Shown: positions 10,239-21,900, counted from the stretch's first letter. The stretch: DNA of 64,000 nucleotides from Skeletonema tropicum (GCA_037178625.1 CM074146.1:1674001-1738000); one strand, 5' to 3'. The notes: generated from the sequence alone by a model not told the origin. Numbers and translations are program-made.

Positions 10239-10843
10239 CAAAGCTTGGTTTTGTGGCAGAAACGTGTAAAGATGTATTGTGAATGCCTGTGAGAATTCGC
10301 TGTGATGGAATTCACTTCTGAACGTTTCTTGTTAGTCACATGAGCTGTAAATAATGATTTATATAGAATGAATAGCTGTAATGAATTGATTCTTGCTGTG
10401 TCACAGCCACCTTCTTAACTTGGAAAGTATGGACATCTTAGCTCAGTCAATTATTGTGATCAAAGGAGTAGGGTGTGAAGTGCACAATTCCGAGCATTGA
10501 AAGAGGTTGATGTATTCATGTTCATTGATGAAGACAGCACAAGAGAGGCAGTGAACTAACAGGTGAGCTAAGATTTAATGGCTACATTACTAGAGTGGCG
10601 AACCGTAGCAGGAACCTTGCCAGGTGGTGGTGAAAGATCTCCAAGATCTCTACTTCAACCACCACCTCGATCTCGGTGCTGTCAAGGGCTGGTGCGGCTG
10701 CCCTGGCTGAGTTCATCATCGTAGAATACTTTTATCTGCATTACATGAAGTCTAACGAGTGGAGAAGTATTATCTGGTTTCTTTGTCCCCAAACTAAGCG
10801 ATTAGGTAACGATTATGTCAAGTGTAGTTCTCCTCGATGCTCA

Positions 10844-11680
10844 TTATTTCAGCTGCGTGGCTTCAAACTTTGCAATTATCTCAGCATTACAATCACAATC
10901 AGGCTTGTGCGTTTTCCAATCAGCTTCCTGACATTCACGAGAACAATACGTTACATTTCGGCATCGACTGCAATACATTGTTTTGCTGCGTTCCACATAC
11001 CCGCCTGGGAATTTACACTCTGGGTTGTAGCAGAGGCCCATCTTTGTGATTGTCTTCACTTCTTCATATTTCTCATCCAAGCAAGAGCAGTGGATGCGGT
11101 GCCGAAAGAATTTTACGAGTGAGTGCATGTCGGCATAGTATGTTTCATATATTTTTGGCTCATTATTCAGAGGTTGCGTTTTTTGCATGTAAACTGCTGT
11201 CCATTGCTCGAGACACCTAGCAAAAGTAGCAGCCTTACGTGCATTATAATAATCACCTTCTAGAATATCTTGAGTTCCACTAAACAAAATGAATGACATC
11301 ACCGATTTCAACTTGGTAGAATCGTTCCACACCTCGGCAAACTCATCCATAGTAGCATTTTTAGCCTCAAATAGACTACTTACCATATCGCCCTTATGAG
11401 ATGCTTCATCGAATTCTTTGCTAAGTGCTTCAATGAAATCAACGATGTTTTTTTTGCCACGGATTTCAAAGCCGTGGGCGCATTGCATTGCGGTGTCATG
11501 ACCTGGCATCGGCAAAACATTTCCACGACGGGACTGCAACTGCCGCGTATGAGCTGTGATGAGGTGATCTTCCAGCGGTTCTTCATTAGTCGCCGTAAGA
11601 TTATTCTTCTCTTCCGCCTCCTGCTTGGCCTTGGCTTTGGCCGCATTCCTCGCCCTCCCTTGGTTCCGCTTCCTTCCCAT
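10844..11680 (-). CDS. MYND-type zinc-finger protein M4
   Basis: This is an intact 278-aa copy of the MGRKRNQG subfamily. The basic tail spans residues 1-24, and C-A-H-G lies near 66. V-W-N-D-S-T-K is followed by a helical region and an FFRHRIHCSCLDEKYEEVK block, in which Pro of the usual I-P-C is His. The MYND finger is at about 217-262 with all ligands, and the C-terminus ends K-F-E-A-T-Q-L-K. It converges with the LRR gene (679 bp apart). The 1.26-kb tandem units begin about 140 bp upstream of its start, inside what should be its promoter-distal region. Confidence 0.88.
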   Translation of the reverse strand: MGRKRNQGRARNAAKAKAKQEAEEKNNLTATNEEPLEDHLITAHTRQLQSRRGNVLPMPGHDTAMQCAHGFEIRGKKNIVDFIEALSKEFDEASHKGDMVSSLFEAKNATMDEFAEVWNDSTKLKSVMSFILFSGTQDILEGDYYNARKAATFARCLEQWTAVYMQKTQPLNNEPKIYETYYADMHSLVKFFRHRIHCSCLDEKYEEVKTITKMGLCYNPECKFPGGYVERSKTMYCSRCRNVTYCSRECQEADWKTHKPDCDCNAEIIAKFEATQLK

Positions 11681-11820
11681 GCTAACGATCTTCGGTCATC
11701 ATGGTCGGTGCACGTCAAAAAGTGAAAATGGACAAATGAGAGGAGGACGATTCTCAGTGTACGTAAGCCTATAAGTACCAGTATGTAGCAAAGCACTATG
11801 CTTGTACTCGGAGTACATAT

Positions 11821-13077
11821 TTGCAACTATTTTTGCAACCGTGTAATCACATACATGGTCACATAACAGTCACACATGTCAAATCACGTAAAAAGATTTG
11901 CAAGATGTGATTTTTCTCTATGACCAAGACAAAGACAATAATATAACAGACAAGACATGCCTACCATGACATCCGCTTCTTTTGCCCTTGGGTCGTCGTT
12001 CAGCCATCGCCATTGGCCATGAAATGGTATTGCATATTGTGAGCTTCCGTCAGAGCCGTCGATCGTCGTCATTAGCGTGATACAATCACTGAGAGCATCA
12101 TTGAAAAAGAGGCACGCGTGTGCTTGCAGCATGTAAGTTTCTCACAGCAAATCAATCCAAACCAGAGGGAAGATCACATCTAGGACAACAGCATGGACGT
12201 GAGATGTTGTTTGAAATATTATCGTTGCTATCTCTGAGTGTGCTCAGACGAGTGGTCGTCAATGTTGTCGTCTAAGAGGGTGATGTGTGTTGCGCTTATC
12301 CCTGACATCCTATCATATGGCAAAATGCTTTTCAATGATAAGTCGTACACACTTTCCGTCAATAATTAGTTGCTATTTAATGTTATGTTATTTGCAGTGT
12401 CTCGGGAAGATCTAATATATCCTATTACCCAATGCCATGAACATGTGTGCATTATGTGTGTTGAATTAGCTTTTCAAGTCAATTTTCATCTTCTGCTGCC
12501 AACTGACTCATCGATCAGTACGCTATACCCATGTATGTAGTGAGTGCGCCATCATTGTACCCCATACATAATCCTCTATACTATTACTCGTTTTTTATTA
12601 CACCAAACGTGATATTTGTGTCGGCACACATAACAATATATGTCAGCCGCTGATGTATGGTATGGACGATACGTCTCTCTACTAGATGATCGATATAACG
12701 TTCGACATCAGTCATACCATTCGATTCAGCTGCCTTATGGGATCGTCATACAATGTATTCTGCTATCGCAGGGTCGTAGATGATAGTGTGTTGATCTAGC
12801 TGGGTGTATGGTGATTGTGATCGGCGCCGGAGCGATGGAGAAGAAGTGTGACCAATGACCGCTCTGCGCTGTCACACTGCGTTTACTTTGGGTTGCAAAA
12901 GTTGCAAAAAGCATGCTCTTTTGCAAGGATTTTTGCAACTTCGGTTGCAAAATGACCATAAAATACCACAATTAAGACCGACATACCACGCTCCTGACCG
13001 TGATATATTTTTATTGTATAATCACGCTACGAATTCCTCTGTAGCTTTTGCTACTTGGGTTGCAAATCCGGGTTAAT
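11821..13077. mobile_element. 1.26-kb insertion-like unit, copy 1
   Basis: The unit begins TTGCAACTATTTTTGCAACC and ends CCGGGTTAAT. It interrupts sequence that is continuous in the paralogous spacer near 3770-3820 (there ...ATACATATTGGTAAGG...). The flanks suggest ATAT on both sides of the whole insertion. Nine palindromic TTGCAA hexamers are clustered in the first 83 and last 185 bases, like the subterminal repeats of non-autonomous DNA transposons. No transposase is encoded. Small frames (82, 78 and 73 codons) have no recognised domain. There are no clear terminal inverted repeats. Confidence 0.6.
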
Positions 13078-14353
13078 ATGCTTGTACTCGGAGTATTTGC
13101 AACTATTTTTGCAACCGTGTAATCACATACATGGTCACATAACAGTCACACATGTCAAATCACGTAAAAAGATTTGCAAGATGTGATTTTTCTCTATGAC
13201 CAAGACAAAGACAATAATATAACAGACAAGACATGCCTACCATGACATCCGCTTCTTTTGCCCTTGGGTCGTCGTTCAGCCATCGCCATTGGCCATGAAA
13301 TGGTATTGCATATTGTGAGCTTCCGTCAGAGCCGTCGATCGTCGTCATTAGCGTGATACAATCACTGAGAGCATCATTGAAAAAGAGGCACGCGTGTGCT
13401 TGCAGCATGTAAGTTTCTCACAGCAAATCAATCCAAACCAGAGGGAAGATCACATCTAGGACAACAGCATGGACGTGAGATGTTGTTTGAAATATTATCG
13501 TTGCTATCTCTGAGTGTGCTCAGACGAGTGGTCGTCAATGTTGTCGTCTAAGAGGGTGATGTGTGTTGCGCTTATCCCTGACATCCTATCATATGGCAAA
13601 ATGCTTTTCAATGATAAGTCGTACACACTTTCCGTCAATAATTAGTTGCTATTTAATGTTATGTTATTTGCAGTGTCTCGGGAAGATCTAATATATCCTA
13701 TTACCCAATGCCATGAACATGTGTGCATTATGTGTGTTGAATTAGCTTTTCAAGTCAATTTTCATCTTCTGCTGCCAACTGACTCATCGATCAGTACGCT
13801 ATACCCATGTATGTAGTGAGTGCGCCATCATTGTACCCCATACATAATCCTCTATACTATTACTCGTTTTTTATTACACCAAACGTGATATTTGTGTCGG
13901 CACACATAACAATATATGTCAGCCGCTGATGTATGGTATGGACGATACGTCTCTCTACTAGATGATCGATATAACGTTCGACATCAGTCATACCATTCGA
14001 TTCAGCTGCCTTATGGGATCGTCATACAATGTATTCTGCTATCGCAGGGTCGTAGATGATAGTGTGTTGATCTAGCTGGGTGTATGGTGATTGTGATCGG
14101 CGCCGGAGCGATGGAGAAGAAGTGTGACCAATGACCGCTCTGCGCTGTCACACTGCGTTTACTTTGGGTTGCAAAAGTTGCAAAAAGCATGCTCTTTTGC
14201 AAGGATTTTTGCAACTTCGGTTGCAAAATGACCATAAAATACCACAATTAAGACCGACATACCACGCTCCTGACCGTGATATATTTTTATTGTATAATCA
14301 CGCTACGAATTCCTCTGTAGCTTTTGCTACTTGGGTTGCAAATCCGGGTTAAT
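13078..14353. mobile_element. 1.26-kb insertion-like unit, tandem copy 2
   Basis: This is an apparently identical second copy (13097-14353), offset by exactly 1276 bases. It is preceded by a 19-base piece (13078-13096) that repeats the host sequence left of copy 1 (ATGCTTGTACTCGGAGTA), minus four bases. The second copy therefore arose by tandem duplication of flank plus element, not by independent insertion. The lack of visible divergence makes this recent, or else an assembly duplication. Confidence 0.65.
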
Positions 14354-14416
14354 ATATTGGAAGGAAGCCAGTTATCTATATTTTACATTGTTGACCGACA
14401 TACAAGTAAATCAGAA

Positions 14417-14733
14417 GTGGACTTGAATGACAATCGACTGAGTGGAACGATTGGAACAGAGATTGGAACTTGAGTGAACTGGTGCTTGCTTGCAAGTAGT
14501 CATAATGAGTTTGAGGGGAGTGATACAATGAGGCTGGGGGGCTGCCTAAGTCTGAGTTAGCTTGATTGGGCGATATTTCATGGGAATAACTTTACTGGAG
14601 AAGTGCCATCAAGTGTCTGTGAGAATAGTGAAGGGACAAGTCCTCCTGGATGAATTGACTCTTGACTGCGGATTGCATCGAGAGTGGCCTGGTTGTTTGT
14701 TCGTGTTGTGATCATTGTGACGAGGCAGTCTAG
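14417..14733 (+). pseudogene. LRR gene relic: 3' third only
   Basis: The sequence matches the last three LRR units and Cys-rich end of the gene at 8744-10165 (from about 9857), ending at a TAG in the equivalent place. Small insertions and deletions disrupt the frame repeatedly, for example around 14480 and 14660. The 5' two thirds are absent. As in the intact pair, a MYND gene (M5) converges on it. Confidence 0.82.
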
Positions 14734-15124
14734 ATAGATAGAGGGTCAGTGGAGGAAGTGATATGTTTATTTATAATGAATGGCTGTAATACATTGCATC
14801 CTGCTGAGCTCCACTAATTGCTCCTTCTTTTACTACTTAGAAAGTATAGACATCTTAGCTCAGTCAATTATTGTGATAAAAGGAGTAAAGAGATGGGATG
14901 AACGATTCCGAGCAGTGAAAGTTGCTGTCTTCGTGTGTCAGCTCATCATCGCTGAATACTTCAACCTACATAACAATAACAGTCTTATCCTGCTGAAGCA
15001 TTGAAGACAAGTATTATCTTTATTTTTTTATGACATATTGATATTGTGGACTCTATGGTTTCTTTGGCCCCAAACTCAGCGATTAGGTAACGACTATGTA
15101 AAGTGTCTTTCCTCTCGATGCTAA

Positions 15125-15868
15125 TTATTTCAGCTGCGTGGCTTCAAACTTTGCAATCATCTCGACATTACAGTCACAATCAGGCTTGTGCGTTGACCAA
15201 TCAAAAATTTGGCATTCCCTGGAGCAATAAGTTACACATCGGCATCGACTGCAATACATTGTTTTGCTGCGTTCCACTTCTCTATGAGGAAGATGACATT
15301 GCTTGTTGTTACAAATTCCCATTTTTGTGATTGTCTTCACTTCTTCATATTTCTCATCCAAGCATGAGCAGGGGATGCGGTGCCGGAAGAATTTTACAAG
15401 CGTGTATTCGTCGAGTGCACTCTGTTGCACTTTTGGCCAACAAATAATTGCTTGGGTCTTTTGCAACGTAACTGCTGTCCATTGCTCCAAATACCTAGCA
15501 AAAGTAGCAGCCGCCCGAGCGCTACTATCGTTGCCATCAAGAATAAATCGCGTCCCGACAAACAAAAAGCCCGAAATCGCCGATTTCATCATGGCAGAAT
15601 CGTTCCATACCTCGGCATATTCATCCATCGTAGCATTTTTAGCCTCAACAAGACTATTCTCAATACAAACGCCACCATCCCTTTTAAAAGCTTCAATAAA
15701 TGCTTTTCTAAATGCTTCCGTGAAATCATCAATTATTGATTTTTTGCCAAAGTTTGTAAAGCCGTGCGTGCATTGCATTGCGGTGTCATGACCTGACGTC
15801 GGCAAAAGATTTCCATCCCCGACCCGCGTCCGCAATTGCTCTTCCTGCGATCGCTCATCTGTAGTCAT
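15125..15868 (-). CDS. MYND-type zinc-finger protein M5 lacking the basic tail
   Basis: The body is open from before 15890 to the stop at 15125-15127. It includes C-T-H-G, V-W-N-D-S-A-M, FFRHRIPCSCLDEKYEEVK and a complete MYND finger. Homology to the family ends near 15890. Upstream of the linker the expected M-G-R-K-R-N-Q-G tail is replaced by unrelated codons, and the frame has no ATG before 15866-15868. Starting there gives 247 aa without the basic tail. It may be a 5'-truncated pseudogene or a shortened protein that no longer reaches the nucleus. The breakpoint sits next to unidentified sequence at 15920-16190. Confidence 0.6.
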   Translation of the reverse strand: MTTDERSQEEQLRTRVGDGNLLPTSGHDTAMQCTHGFTNFGKKSIIDDFTEAFRKAFIEAFKRDGGVCIENSLVEAKNATMDEYAEVWNDSAMMKSAISGFLFVGTRFILDGNDSSARAAATFARYLEQWTAVTLQKTQAIICWPKVQQSALDEYTLVKFFRHRIPCSCLDEKYEEVKTITKMGICNNKQCHLPHREVERSKTMYCSRCRCVTYCSRECQIFDWSTHKPDCDCNVEMIAKFEATQLK

Positions 15869-15889
15869 CGTTTGATTATTCTTCTCTTC

Positions 15890-16410
15890 TTCAGCCAAAA
15901 GTAGAAGCACTTCTTCCCACACCCGCGCAGCGCTGCACGCACAAAGTTAGGTGAAAAAAGGAGACAAAAACTTTACTTCATAAACCGTCCACACAATATA
16001 CGCTGCTGCTATAGTCCGCTGATAGAAGGTACCTTTGGATTGGTTTCGGCACAACTCTGGGGCTGTTAATGAAGGCCCTACTGTGCCTGCCGATCATGGT
16101 GAGTGGAGGAGGGCCATGGAGGAGTTCTCATCCACACTGGAGGTCAAAAACTATGTTCTCGATAAATTTTTATTTTATTAGCTAATACGTGTGGAATACA
16201 GTGTGCCTTGCTTTCCCGGATTTTTTTACTTGCCGATTTATCGCGCGACGAAGGAAGTATCTACCACTTAATCCGCTTCACGGACTTGGTCCTCTTCTTC
16301 GAGGCATTAGGCATTACTTACATACTGGCTTCATGTGGGAAAATTACGATGTCTTGCACTTAATATTGAACTGAAAAGTATTGAACTGAAAAGGATACTC
16401 TGTTGTCAGC
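15890..16410. other. Unassigned sequence at the M5 breakpoint
   Basis: About 270 bases (15900-16190) do not belong to the cassette and show no recognisable gene. A short open stretch around 16040-16160 on the plus strand might be a fragment of a mobile element, but I cannot name it. From about 16330 ankyrin-flank sequence resumes. Confidence 0.35.

Positions 16411-16413
<3 letters not shown>

Positions 16414-16447
<34 letters not shown>
16414..16447. repeat. (GA)n microsatellite
   Basis: About 17 GA units lie in the 3' flank of ankyrin copy B. The paralogous site near 3950 has only a few purines (GCGAGCGAGTGAAAGAAAG). Confidence 0.95.
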
Positions 16448-16451
<4 letters not shown>

Positions 16452-16786
16452 CATAGATGTCCTGCCTTAGCCTTAGTTTAGTCAGGACTACTGCTCCTTC
16501 CCTTTGTCATCACACACTTTCCTTATTAAAAGCACTAATGTCAATCCTTCTTTCCCTGTTGAGATGATGGTACTAGAGAGTCCAGATAGCCAATGTCAAT
16601 GCATTTGGCGCTTTAGAGCAGGGATACCTGAAATTCATATCTGAGAAAATATGCTCAAACGTGTCGGTGCGTGACACGTAACATTGATGATGAAGAGTAA
16701 AACACCACCAAAGTCGAATAAAACTATTAGAGAGTTACTCTTATTGTGATAATTTGTATTATGTTCAATATTTACATTTCTACTAT

Positions 16787-17509
16787 TTATGCGGCAGATG
16801 AAATCCTTCGTGGCATCTTACGAGGTCTAGTACTGAGCAAGCAGTTATCGTGAGCTGGAGTGAAATCATCATGAACCTGCAAGCTTTTCATTGCTACCGT
16901 AAAGGACCGTGATTCTCTCTCCATTTTTGCACCCTTGCTTGTTGCCGATTGAAGCAGCTTTACAGTCTGCAACGATGCATCACTCATGATGGCATGTTCT
17001 AGGGGACTCATCTCTTCATCGTCTTCCAGTGTAGCTGCATGAATTGAGTACGATAACAAAGCTTTTACAGATTCCTGATTCGGTGCTGGTGGTTGATCGG
17101 AAGCATCCTTCTGATCTTCAAAGAGCACGCAGGCGCTATCGCATGCAAAGTGCAGTGGGGTCTTTCCCTCGTCGTCTTGTACATCGCATGCGGCCGGGCA
17201 GGCACGTGCAATACGTCTTATTAACGAGGCAGAGGCATTGGAACCTGCAGCCACATGAAGAGGTGTCCGCTTGAGACGATCAGTTGCTGCTGGTAAATGC
17301 GGAGATATTCTGATCATCTCATCGACAATGTCCAATGGAGGATTGAAACGAGCAGCGGCGTGAAGGAGGGTCATCCCGTTGAGCTCGGAGCACGCCGATA
17401 TGGCGTCGGAGATGTCACGAAAGAGTGTCGGGTCAGATAGGATCAACCGCATGGTCGCCCAATCTCGGCGGATGAGGAGTTCGAGGACGTCATCGATGGA
17501 GATGAACAT
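16787..17509 (-). CDS. Ankyrin-repeat protein, cassette copy B
   Basis: This 240-aa intact paralogue of the 4305-5036 gene has the same four ankyrin-type units and the same basic C-terminus ending P-R-R-I-S-S-A-A. It differs by scattered substitutions (for example D-R-L-K-R-T for D-C-L-G-R-T) and lacks the A-D-Q insertion. Most differences keep the frame and conserve repeat residues, so both copies are probably still functional. The promoter-side DNA is also paralogous for several hundred bases. Confidence 0.88.
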   Translation of the reverse strand: MFISIDDVLELLIRRDWATMRLILSDPTLFRDISDAISACSELNGMTLLHAAARFNPPLDIVDEMIRISPHLPAATDRLKRTPLHVAAGSNASASLIRRIARACPAACDVQDDEGKTPLHFACDSACVLFEDQKDASDQPPAPNQESVKALLSYSIHAATLEDDEEMSPLEHAIMSDASLQTVKLLQSATSKGAKMERESRSFTVAMKSLQVHDDFTPAHDNCLLSTRPRKMPRRISSAA

Positions 17510-18669
17510 GGCTAATGGTGTTGATGTAAAGTAGAAGTAGTAATGAATATGAATGCAAGAGAGATGTAACCAGAGGCCTTCGTTGTGTGTGCGTTAGTTG
17601 TAAAGTGCTACGTAAGTGCTGTTGCTGGACGCAGGACAAGTTGAAGTACCTATGTAAGTAGGGGAGGTAAAAGGAACACAAATTATTCTAAAGTTCCTTC
17701 CCACAAGGGATCAGACTAAAGCGTAAAATGAAAAGGCCGTGACTATCGATTCTCACACTTCTAACATCTTCCGTGGAAATAAGGTTCGCATCCTCTGAGA
17801 CAAAGCTGTGCATAAGAAAGATGTCTTTGAGTCGTAGGAGACATTCACTGGTTCGCGAGATCTTTTGTCTTTTGTGTCTTCTGAGACTTTTGTTACTATT
17901 TTCTTCCTCGAATACCATTCCACCACATCCATCACCACATAGCATAAGTGATAACTAGGAGTATCAGTCCATTACTTTAGTACAACCACTCACTTCCTGA
18001 CCTTTTGGCCTGCTGGTTACGGGTTGGTCGATGTAAGTGGATAACAAAAGTTTTACGTAGTACGTACGAATGAAGTATGCTTGTCCACACATGTTGGTTA
18101 GTCATATGTAATTTCGTCCCTTGAGGGCTAATCAGAAGTATCTATTCTAATAAATATAAAAAAATTGTGGTTGGTGTTTGTCACATTTCGTCAAAATCCG
18201 CTGTGATAACCTAAACATTATTCGTTTTAGTAGTTCAGGAGTAGATCCACATCCTGAATAAAAACGCATCATCTTCATAAATACAATACAGGCCACCATA
18301 CTGAAAATCTGAAAGGGATAAAACCATTTCCTTTCAGAGTTTTTGCCCTTGAGGTTTGCATTCGCTATACGTTTTAGAAAGCAAGTTAGAACCGCATCGT
18401 ACGACTCCGTTCTCATTCAAAGGCCAACATAGTGCAAAACTGACGAACAACATTAGATATTTAGTTAGAGCCGTTTCGTGCGTTTTATTTCACACACATT
18501 TCCGGGTAGCAAGCAAGTTAGAACCGCTTCGACGACTCCTTCTCATTCCATGGCCAACATACCAGTGTGTGCAAAACGGAACAAAAAATAAGCAATACTG
18601 CAACATTTGGGGTGCGATCTGGGAAATAATAGCTACTGCAGCACATGTTCGTTATCACTTAGTGTAGAT
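17510..18669. other. Spacer between ankyrin copy B and the MULE transposon
   Basis: No gene is supported. The first 380 bases are the duplicated ankyrin upstream region. Near 18380-18450 and 18505-18575 an imperfect direct repeat contains AAGTTAGAACCGC and GGCCAACATA. Similar sequence (AGAGCCGTTT...TTCACAC) also occurs right of the transposon near 23990-24050. Confidence 0.45.
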
Positions 18670-18757
18670 GGGGCTACGTTGGGCACGGCTTTTCTGGGCA
18701 CGGGTTGGGCACGCCCTATGATGTGACGATTCTGCCACGTCACCATACCACGCTCTC
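18670..18757 (+). repeat. MULE left terminal inverted repeat (88 bp)
   Basis: It starts GGGGCTACGTTGGGCACGG and is identical to the reverse complement of 23833-23920. It contains the internal near-repeats TTGGGCACGG, CTGGGCACGG and TTGGGCACG, candidates for transposase-binding sites. Confidence 0.95.
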
Positions 18758-18798
18758 TCCATTAACCCTAAAAGGCAGAATTATCTTTCAACAAGAGG

Positions 18799-18802
<4 letters not shown>

Positions 18803-18854
<52 letters not shown>
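18803..18854. repeat. (CT)n microsatellite inside the MULE leader
   Basis: About 26 CT units lie between the left inverted repeat and the transposase start at 18925. Confidence 0.95.
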
Positions 18855-18856
<2 letters not shown>

Positions 18857-18924
18857 ATGTTGCTGCAGCGCGGCCAATGACAAAAATAAAGTAAGCTAAG
18901 TGTTACCAGTGTCATTAATACATC

Positions 18925-21900
18925 ATGCAATCCGCACATTCTCAGGATATTAACAACGATAACAGTGGCAGGAGGTCGTCACCAAGCACCAATCTACTAA
19001 TGAATCCTGGTAATCCTGGTCCTGCTTCTTCCTCTGGTGCGTGTTTGTCAACCTCCACCTCCACAAACATGCAACATCCGCATGACACAGGCGCTGCTCA
19101 TAGCGTAATGCCACATTACAACAGCAACTTCGCCACTTTGTTTCCTCCTCTGCCATCTTCCAACAATCAGTGGCCAAGTTATAATCATCATCAGCTTCAG
19201 CATCTTTTTCCCATCAATTTTCGACCACCTGCACCTTTTCTCAATCAAGCATCGCTTTTTCAAAACCAACAGCAACAGCAACATCTAATTCCTCAACAAA
19301 ACCCAAGCGAACCTCTTGATATGACGATGCAAAACGGTCTGACTGGCACCATTGATATGCCCACCAACACAACCACAACAACTTCACCAACTGAAGAGGC
19401 AGAATTAGATTTGGCCACCAATACATCCACTAATACCTCCACTGCCACTGCACCTTTTAACAACAACGATGTGTTTCCATCGGAACAACTCTTCAAACAA
19501 GCAGTGGAAGATTATTGCGTGACTGTGCGGATGTTTCCTAAACAAAAAAAGACAGAAAACAAAAGAACGCAAGCAGATAATTACATTAGCTATCGATACA
19601 CCTGTCCTAGATCAGGAACCCACAAGTCACAAAAGAAAGAAGGGATCAAGGGTGCCCGGCCAACTCGTCAGTCTCTGAAGACTGGCTGTGAGTGGCACAT
19701 CAGTGCTGCACGTGAAAGAATGCCTAATGACGCATGCCGTAATGATGAAATTGTCCGTATAACATCTGTCTCTCTAGAGCATACAAACGGTTGTAATGGT
19801 GGAGATGACCAGGAGATGATTTTCGCATTACGGAAGAGAGCAGGGAGAACATATCCTGACTGAAGAAGTAGATGGATATGACAGTCGAGTTACAACTGAT
19901 TCAGAACACAGATTCAGTGGAACTGCATGGCAGACTGGTAGGATGAGGGCAAGACTTCTCAGACATGGTGCTATGATATTCATTGATGACACAAGGAGTG
20001 GTGTCAATACAAGCAACTTTTGCTTTTGGAATGTTATGGTTTCAGATCATGAAGGCAAATCTCAAACTGTAATGGGAGCAATGACTATGTGTGCTAGCAA
20101 TGAAGCTGTATCGTGGGTGCTGCAAAGCCTTGTTAGTATGTCACCCTTTGCTGCTGAAATTGTGAAAGCCACCATGTCAGATTTGGGTAAGTATACAACA
20201 CCATTGTTCATGTGTGCATCTCAACATCATGCAAGGAGCTGCTTACGACCGAATTCTTTGTTGTTTTTGTAGGAGTTGGTGTGGAGCCTATACAACGATT
20301 TCTCCCTTCTGTCACATTCTTTGGTGCCTGTACATGGCATATTATGAGACTAGATTTCCCTCGTAATTTGAAACACATCCCAGGCTATGCGGATTGCAAG
20401 TCCTTTGTGTATCAACATCTGGTGAAGAACACCACATGTAAACAGGAATGGGATGTTCGCTTGAATGAAGCATGCCGCAAATGGCCAGGGGCTGCAGAAT
20501 ATCTTCAGCAACTTTCCCTTTATAAAGAGCGGTGGGGGAATCCTTGGAGAATTGAGAATTTCACACTGGATATGGAGGCAAGTTCCGTTGTCGAGGGATC
20601 ATTCTCAGCGTTCCAACGTCATCTTGGAGGACAAGTTCATTCTTTTACTGGTGTCGTCCAGCAACACCTTCAGAAAGATGAGGATAAGACTTCTGAGGAA
20701 CGAAAGCAAAGAGTCAAAGCACGAGTTGCAGTCTACGATGATGATGTCCAAGGCATGCGAACAAAAGCGGCTCAAGAATGTTCGATGAAATGTTCTGTCA
20801 AAGTTGTGGATAACTTCATCAAGACAAACCTAGAAGCTCAAGAGTACTCATATGAGGAAATGGCAGTACTGTCTGCTGAGCAACAGGCAAGAGGTGTGAC
20901 TAAGGCATATTTGGTTTATTTAAAAGGTCCAGATAGAGTGACACAACCAAGGAGGGTTGTAGAATTCAGAGACGGTGTGTATTACTGCATGTGGTGCAAA
21001 AGGGACATCAACAGTGGACAGCCATGCAAGCACATCCAACGAGTATGCGATTTTGAATTCAATGAGTCACAGTTTCACAATCATTGGAAACTTAATGATA
21101 CCGAAGTGAAGTCAATCCCTGCAATTTCTCCAGCACCACAAAGAAATGGTGGTTCTTCCATTGATGACACTCCTGCAGCAGATTTTGGGGGTGCCGATTT
21201 TGATCTGCCAGATGAGAAGGGAGTCGTTGGTGCAGTTGAGCTGCATACTAATGCAACAGATAATGTACAAGTTGCTGGCGGTGAAGGTGTAGGGGAATTT
21301 GTGTCAGATCTTGTTGCCAACCCATTGATTGCAAAACGTTATACAGCAAAGAAAGCGAAACGTTTGAATTCGACTCAAATGCACAATATTCTGTTGGACA
21401 AATTCAAACAGCTTGCCAGTACTGCATCGCGCAGCAACGAAACATACCAGAAGCTTTTGCCAGTTGTGAATTACATGATTGCTAATATTCAAAATGTCGG
21501 GGAAGAAGAATTAAAAGGAGCAGCTGCGTCGTACCTTGATCTTACAGTTGCGGATGGTAAGAATAACATCAACAACCCTCAAGGCATCCTTCCTTCTACA
21601 AGGAAACGGGGCGAAGGTGGAACTTGCATGAAAAGAAAGATAAGCGGAGTGGAAGCAGTGGTTACGGCAAAACGTCACATTTCAACTTGTGATCTTTGTA
21701 AGGGTATTGGACACAACAAGGCAAATTGCGCAGCTGCAAAGCAGATTGGGAAAAGATTAGTGAAATCAACTTGGGGATTGATTGAGACTGTTTCGGTTTT
21801 GGACGAAACAAAATCAACAGCTGATGTTGATCCTTGTGTTGCAAAGGATGCGATTGGGATTCAAGTTGTTGGAAAGGTGTTTGTTTTGAACAGTGTGGTA

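Noticed and set aside
9992..10339. Minus frames with Thr-His and Ser-Leu runs
   Set aside because: They read through the GA/GT tract and the antisense of the LRR 3' end.
11821..14353. The two 1.26-kb copies as LTRs of a retrotransposon
   Set aside because: No internal region separates them, and neither has TG...CA ends.
14345..14356. TTAA at the right end as a piggyBac-type target duplication
   Set aside because: No TTAA at the left end and no piggyBac-like terminal repeats.
15920..16190. Possible mobile-element protein fragment
   Set aside because: The open stretch is short, interrupted and matches no motif I can name.
17688..17958. Short frames upstream of ankyrin copy B
   Set aside because: The paralogous region upstream of copy A does not keep them open.
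18705..18899. 64-codon frame at the MULE left end and its twin at 23643-23954
   Set aside because: Both are translations of the terminal inverted repeat and the CT tract.
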